NCBI RefSeq assembly: GCF_040939455.1
Contig: NC_134112.1
Span: 63,815,001-63,879,000 of the forward strand
Source of the DNA: Microcebus murinus
Lineage: Eukaryota > Chordata > Mammalia > Primates > Cheirogaleidae
Direction: 5' to 3'
DNA length: 64,000 bases
Shown: in pieces, positions 35,750 to 64,000 of the stretch
How positions within the stretch are numbered: the stretch's first letter is position 1
How the letters are laid out: every line of letters starts with the position of its first letter
The notes under the pieces: model-generated
The model's input: only the letters and a program-made list of their open reading frames with translations
Told to the model about the DNA's origin: nothing
The model's database searches: none
Program-made: the position numbers and the translations under genes

Positions 35750-35755
35750 AATAAA
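35750..35755 (+). terminator. DLD: Distal DLD poly(A) signal AATAAA
   Basis: A hexamer in CCTAAATAAAAGTG with a GT/T-rich region within 40-50 bases downstream. It is the last signal before the intergenic gap to LAMB1. Confidence 0.6.
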
Positions 35756-35775
35756 AGTGACAGTTGCCTTGGACG

Positions 35776-36800
35776 AGAGATAAGTTGCCTTATTGTTTAA
35801 ATTATGGCTGTTTACATAACTTTTGTCCAGGCCCAGCTTCAAATGCAGTTGTGTTGGATATGTGGGTGGTGGTTAAGCAGTCCATGGAGTAGTCTTGCTC
35901 TAAGAGGAATGTGTGAGGAAAACACTTAGGGGCTGGGCTTTTATCCAGCTAACAGTTCAGCTATAAAGTTGACACTGCCTTGGCAATTACATTCCAGCAA
36001 TTTTCTTTATCATATGGACTGTTACATTGTTGTTTTGGCCTCACCTACAGATTGCAGCAGTCCAGGGATAGGTTACAATTTTTCCATTGACTGGAGGTGG
36101 GAGGCAGAGGCAGGGAGGTAGAGTGGCTATAAATACAGATGAAGCTTCTCTGGCCTGCCACTCACCCCCTGCTATGCACCACCTCCCTTTCTTAAATTTC
36201 TTGGAAGACAATTTTTCCACAGATTGGGGTGGGGTAAGAACTCTGCGGCCCAGTCCCTAATATGCCATGGGCCGGGGGGTGGGGACTGTAGCATTACAGC
36301 ATCACTCTGTGCTTTTTAGTAGCATTGTTTAATTGGTGGGAATAGTGTCCATAAACTCTGGCCTGATTTAATTGAAACCTTCCCCTCAGTAACCTGGTCC
36401 TATTCTAGGTGGTACTATTTTACAAACCACAATTCATCCTCCTCATTTTCTAAAGTGTTGCTTTTTATTCTTGTTCCTAGACCAAGGAATACTTGAATTT
36501 TGGAGACTGGAGCAACTAAGCAGCCATTAAAATAGTGAAGGTAGCATAGGATATATCCTTCCTTAGCCTCAACCTGGGAATCCCCACTGGAAGGTGGTTT
36601 GAGGGGTAGGGGAATGTGGATTTTTAGAGGATATTAACTTATCAAACATATAAGTAATTGTTTATAGACATAACTGAAATTAGGGTCTTCATGGAGTTAG
36701 TAAAGTTGTTTAAATGCATCTTTACAGTGAAAATAACATTCTTTGTTAAAGGGATTCATGAACACTAAATCAGTAAAAGTATATAACAATGAATGTAAGG
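35776..36800. other. DLD-LAMB1 tail-to-tail intergenic gap
   Basis: About 1 kb separates the inferred 3' ends of the two convergent genes. No repeat or open frame is recognisable. It contains G-rich patches (for example around 36270-36285) that could help terminate transcription, which is speculative. Confidence 0.65.
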
Positions 36801-36831
36801 ATTATAGTATATTTATATAAAAGCACTGTAC

Positions 36832-36837
36832 TTTATT
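36832..36837 (-). terminator. LAMB1: LAMB1 poly(A) signal (AATAAA on minus)
   Basis: Plus-strand TTTATT is AATAAA on the LAMB1 strand, 130 bases after the LAMB1 stop codon. This gives a short 3' UTR, with cleavage expected around 36805-36820. Confidence 0.75.
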
Positions 36838-36966
36838 TAACTCCATACAAAATTTTGATTAAAAACATTAAATAGGTAATGAATTTTACTTTGGAAGATC
36901 ATTAAGTCAGTTTTTAAAATGTAGCTATTTGGTCACCTCAGCCATCTCATAGCCCTTTCTCCTTTG

Positions 36967-64000
<27,034 letters not shown>

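Larger units (their letters stand above)
33496..35775 (+). other. DLD: DLD 3' UTR (long form, inferred extent)
   Basis: Non-coding sequence after the stop. Four AATAAA hexamers lie at 34178, 35311, 35484 and 35750. The first would give an mRNA of about 2.3 kb and the last about 3.9 kb; which are used is not visible. A minus-strand open frame at 34614-34958 (114 codons) shows no recognisable domain and is probably chance. Confidence 0.65.

Overview
The window is a piece of primate nuclear DNA. It carries two convergent, intron-rich housekeeping genes embedded in SINE and LINE debris. The organism is most likely a strepsirrhine primate, a lemur and possibly a mouse lemur (Microcebus). The Alu copies have the lemur-type A-rich linker between monomers (a run reading GAAATTAATTGGCC plus a TATATATAG stretch). 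The L1 copies lack the human-type 3' end. Intron 12 of the first gene holds a TTAA-flanked piggyBac-type MITE of about 268 bp, a kind I recall from mouse lemur. Species assignment is inference; gene identity is not in doubt.

Layout. 1-10130 is intergenic DNA made of Alu, MIR, L2 and L1 remnants with no gene that I can support. 10130-10720 is a CpG-rich, TATA-less promoter with NRF1-like, CRE-like and GC-box motifs. 10346-33495 (+) is the complete 14-exon coding sequence of DLD, mitochondrial dihydrolipoamide dehydrogenase. All splice sites are GT-AG, the phases agree, and the joined product is 509 aa. Its 3' UTR runs to about 34.2 kb or 35.8 kb depending on the poly(A) signal. After about 1 kb comes the 3' end of LAMB1 (laminin beta-1) on the minus strand. 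LAMB1 fills 36.8-64.0 kb with its last 12 complete exons plus the final 4 bases of one more (exons 22-34 on the human 34-exon scheme). Together these encode the C-terminal 761 residues: the last LE modules, coiled-coil domain II, the Cys-rich domain alpha, coiled-coil domain I and the terminal interchain Cys.

The two genes are functionally unrelated: DLD is the E3 flavoprotein of the 2-oxoacid dehydrogenase complexes and glycine cleavage, LAMB1 a basement-membrane subunit. Their tail-to-tail order matches the human 7q31 order as I remember it. The most informative non-genic features are the piggyBac-type MITE, a nested L1-in-L1 insertion filling much of DLD intron 8, a short retroposed L1-like tail with its own AATAAA inside the DLD 3' UTR, several lineage-type Alus with clean target-site duplications, and a possible minus-strand retrocopy in LAMB1 intron 25. 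I found no previously undescribed gene system.
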